From Ichthyosporea sp. XGB-2017a (taxonomy: Eukaryota; Opisthokonta; Ichthyosporea): a stretch of DNA of 64,000 nt. The notes under the pieces are model-generated. The model did no database searches and was not told the DNA's origin. It saw only the letters and a list, made by a program, of their open reading frames with translations. Below, piece by piece: positions 62,979 through 64,000 of the stretch. Each line of letters starts with the position of its first letter. The stretch's first letter is position 1. A program made the position numbers and the translations under genes. The stretch is taken from positions 187,153-251,152 of the forward strand of contig PDIM01010316.1 of the NCBI GenBank assembly GCA_002811675.1, read 5' to 3'.

Positions 62979-64000
62979 ATGGCTACAAGGGCGGAAAAGC
63001 ATATGTCTTGTCCTCCAAGGATGAGCGACATTGTAGCACAGCAAGCCGCAGTCAATAGTGGCCAGCAAAAGAACAACGGTCTTTATAAGACCGAGTTGTG
63101 TCATTCGTTTGAAGAAACAAATTATTGCAAATATGGAGATAAATGCAAATTTGCACATGGAAGACATGAATTAAGGAGGGTATCACGCCATCCAAAGTAT
63201 AAGACTGATCTTTGTAAAACTTTTCACACTGTGGGAACTTGTCCTTATGGTACACGTTGTCACTTCATACACAATCTGGATGAGCTCCCGGCACAGACTG
63301 AGGCCTCAGACAGTGAAGCACCTTCAGTTAATTCGACTATTGATATGTTGAAAGGGAATAGGCAAACAGCTGGCTCTGGAGCTAGTTCTGATGCTGAGGC
63401 GTCTAGAAGTCGGGAATTAAGTCCGCCCCCAAATCTATCTTCTACAGTCGATGAGCTGGAAGCAAATAGATTGTCCTTTATTGAGAATGGTATTACGGGT
63501 TTAAATATTGGGGAGGAATCTCAATATCGTGCTCCTGTAGATCCTAATGGAAGGGAGAATCAGAGATATTCAGTCGGGAGCTGGAATCAACCTCAAATAC
63601 CTTATGGACAAGAAAACTATCTTGCCTATGTTGCAGCATCGCAGCAGGCGGGAAGTGGGCCTGGAGCAGATGGAATGGGTATGATGAAGGGGAATGGGCT
63701 AATGCAGAATGCACATAATGGTGCAAACAATAGGTTTTCTGTGCCAATTTTTGCTGAGGCTGCTTTTGGAGGGACCCAAAGGTATCAGCCAGATCAACAG
63801 AGTATGGGTAGCATGGGGTCTCGCGGTTTTCATTCTCCGTCAAATGACCACGAAGTGGCCAGCACTGTGGGTAGCATGGGGACGGGTAACTCTGTGCTTG
63901 GTTTGCCCCCCTCAGTCCATATGAATAATAGTCAAGGTAACAACCCCACTACCAAAGTTCGGTCGGGGTCTAATTTGTCATCTTCTTCGTCCTCATCATA
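62979..64000 (+). CDS. Tristetraprolin-like CCCH zinc-finger protein (partial, runs off the window)
   Basis: The frame is open from ATG 62979 to the end of the window (340 residues seen, no stop). Residues ~43-68 and ~81-106 form two zinc fingers, each CX8CX5CX3H ([20 protein letters not shown] and [20 protein letters not shown]). They are preceded by YKTELC and YKTDLC lead-ins and separated by 18 residues, exactly the TTP/ZFP36 tandem. Such proteins bind UAUUUAU elements in mRNA 3' UTRs and speed deadenylation. The rest is Ser/Gly/Asn/Met-rich and disordered. The last codons are a Ser run, then an incomplete TA, so a stop could follow immediately. Confidence 0.93.
   Translation, partial: MATRAEKHMSCPPRMSDIVAQQAAVNSGQQKNNGLYKTELCHSFEETNYCKYGDKCKFAHGRHELRRVSRHPKYKTDLCKTFHTVGTCPYGTRCHFIHNLDELPAQTEASDSEAPSVNSTIDMLKGNRQTAGSGASSDAEASRSRELSPPPNLSSTVDELEANRLSFIENGITGLNIGEESQYRAPVDPNGRENQRYSVGSWNQPQIPYGQENYLAYVAASQQAGSGPGADGMGMMKGNGLMQNAHNGANNRFSVPIFAEAAFGGTQRYQPDQQSMGSMGSRGFHSPSNDHEVASTVGSMGTGNSVLGLPPSVHMNNSQGNNPTTKVRSGSNLSSSSSSS

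Noticed and set aside
1-64000. tRNA, rRNA, CRISPR or transposase genes
   Set aside because: No cloverleaf-type B box in intergenic DNA, no spaced direct repeats, and no transposase or reverse-transcriptase motifs were seen by eye; weak or degenerate copies could be missed.

Overview
This window is nuclear DNA from a eukaryote that builds a motile or sensory cilium. Genes are spliced by short GT..AG introns of roughly 75 to 110 bp, with one to six exons each, and AATAAA-type poly(A) signals follow several stop codons. No operons, tRNAs, rRNAs, transposons or CRISPR arrays were seen. I rebuilt splice junctions by hand for all multi-exon genes; each model keeps reading frame across its introns.

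The gene content suggests a flagellated opisthokont, for example an early-diverging zoosporic fungus or a relative. Cilium genes are present (IFT121/WDR35, an ERICH3-like protein, a WDR97/87-like protein). The AGC kinase has the C2-plus-kinase layout typical of fungal YPK proteins. Genes lost from most yeasts are retained (a UFM1 protease, KICS2 of KICSTOR, BCAS3, a Ku80 with an animal-type tail). This placement is inference; no ribosomal or organelle marker is present.

Layout. 0-8 kb: the end of an ABCG-type transporter, a 2095-residue WD-repeat/HEAT protein, and an IRAK1BP1-like SIMPL protein. 8-16 kb: splicing factor PRPF6, an orphan P-loop ATPase, RPA3, and a myristoylated acidic protein. 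16-31 kb: Ku80, CAND1, an APMAP-like protein, an Hsp110-like/TPR fusion, and IFT121. 31-39 kb: an ACAP-type ArfGAP, a KCTD5-like protein, an Mpv17-family protein, an unresolved 1.9 kb stretch, and a UFSP protease. 39-49 kb: OS-9, BCAS3, KICS2 and a YPK-type kinase. 49-64 kb: a nucleoside transporter, an ERICH3-LRR fusion, FBXW2, ATXN7L3/Sgf11, an OXR1-type TLDc protein with LysM, a cytochrome b5 protein, and the start of a tristetraprolin-like protein.

Architecture. Genes are arranged mainly as convergent pairs whose stop codons lie 8 to 167 bp apart. Divergent or tandem promoter regions are 200 to 1900 bp long and carry pyrimidine tracts, TATA-like boxes and a few recurrent short motifs. Functional themes are DNA repair and replication (Ku80, RPA3), ubiquitin-like systems (CAND1, FBXW2, KCTD, UFSP), TOR-linked signalling (KICS2, YPK-like kinase), ER quality control (OS-9) and cilia.
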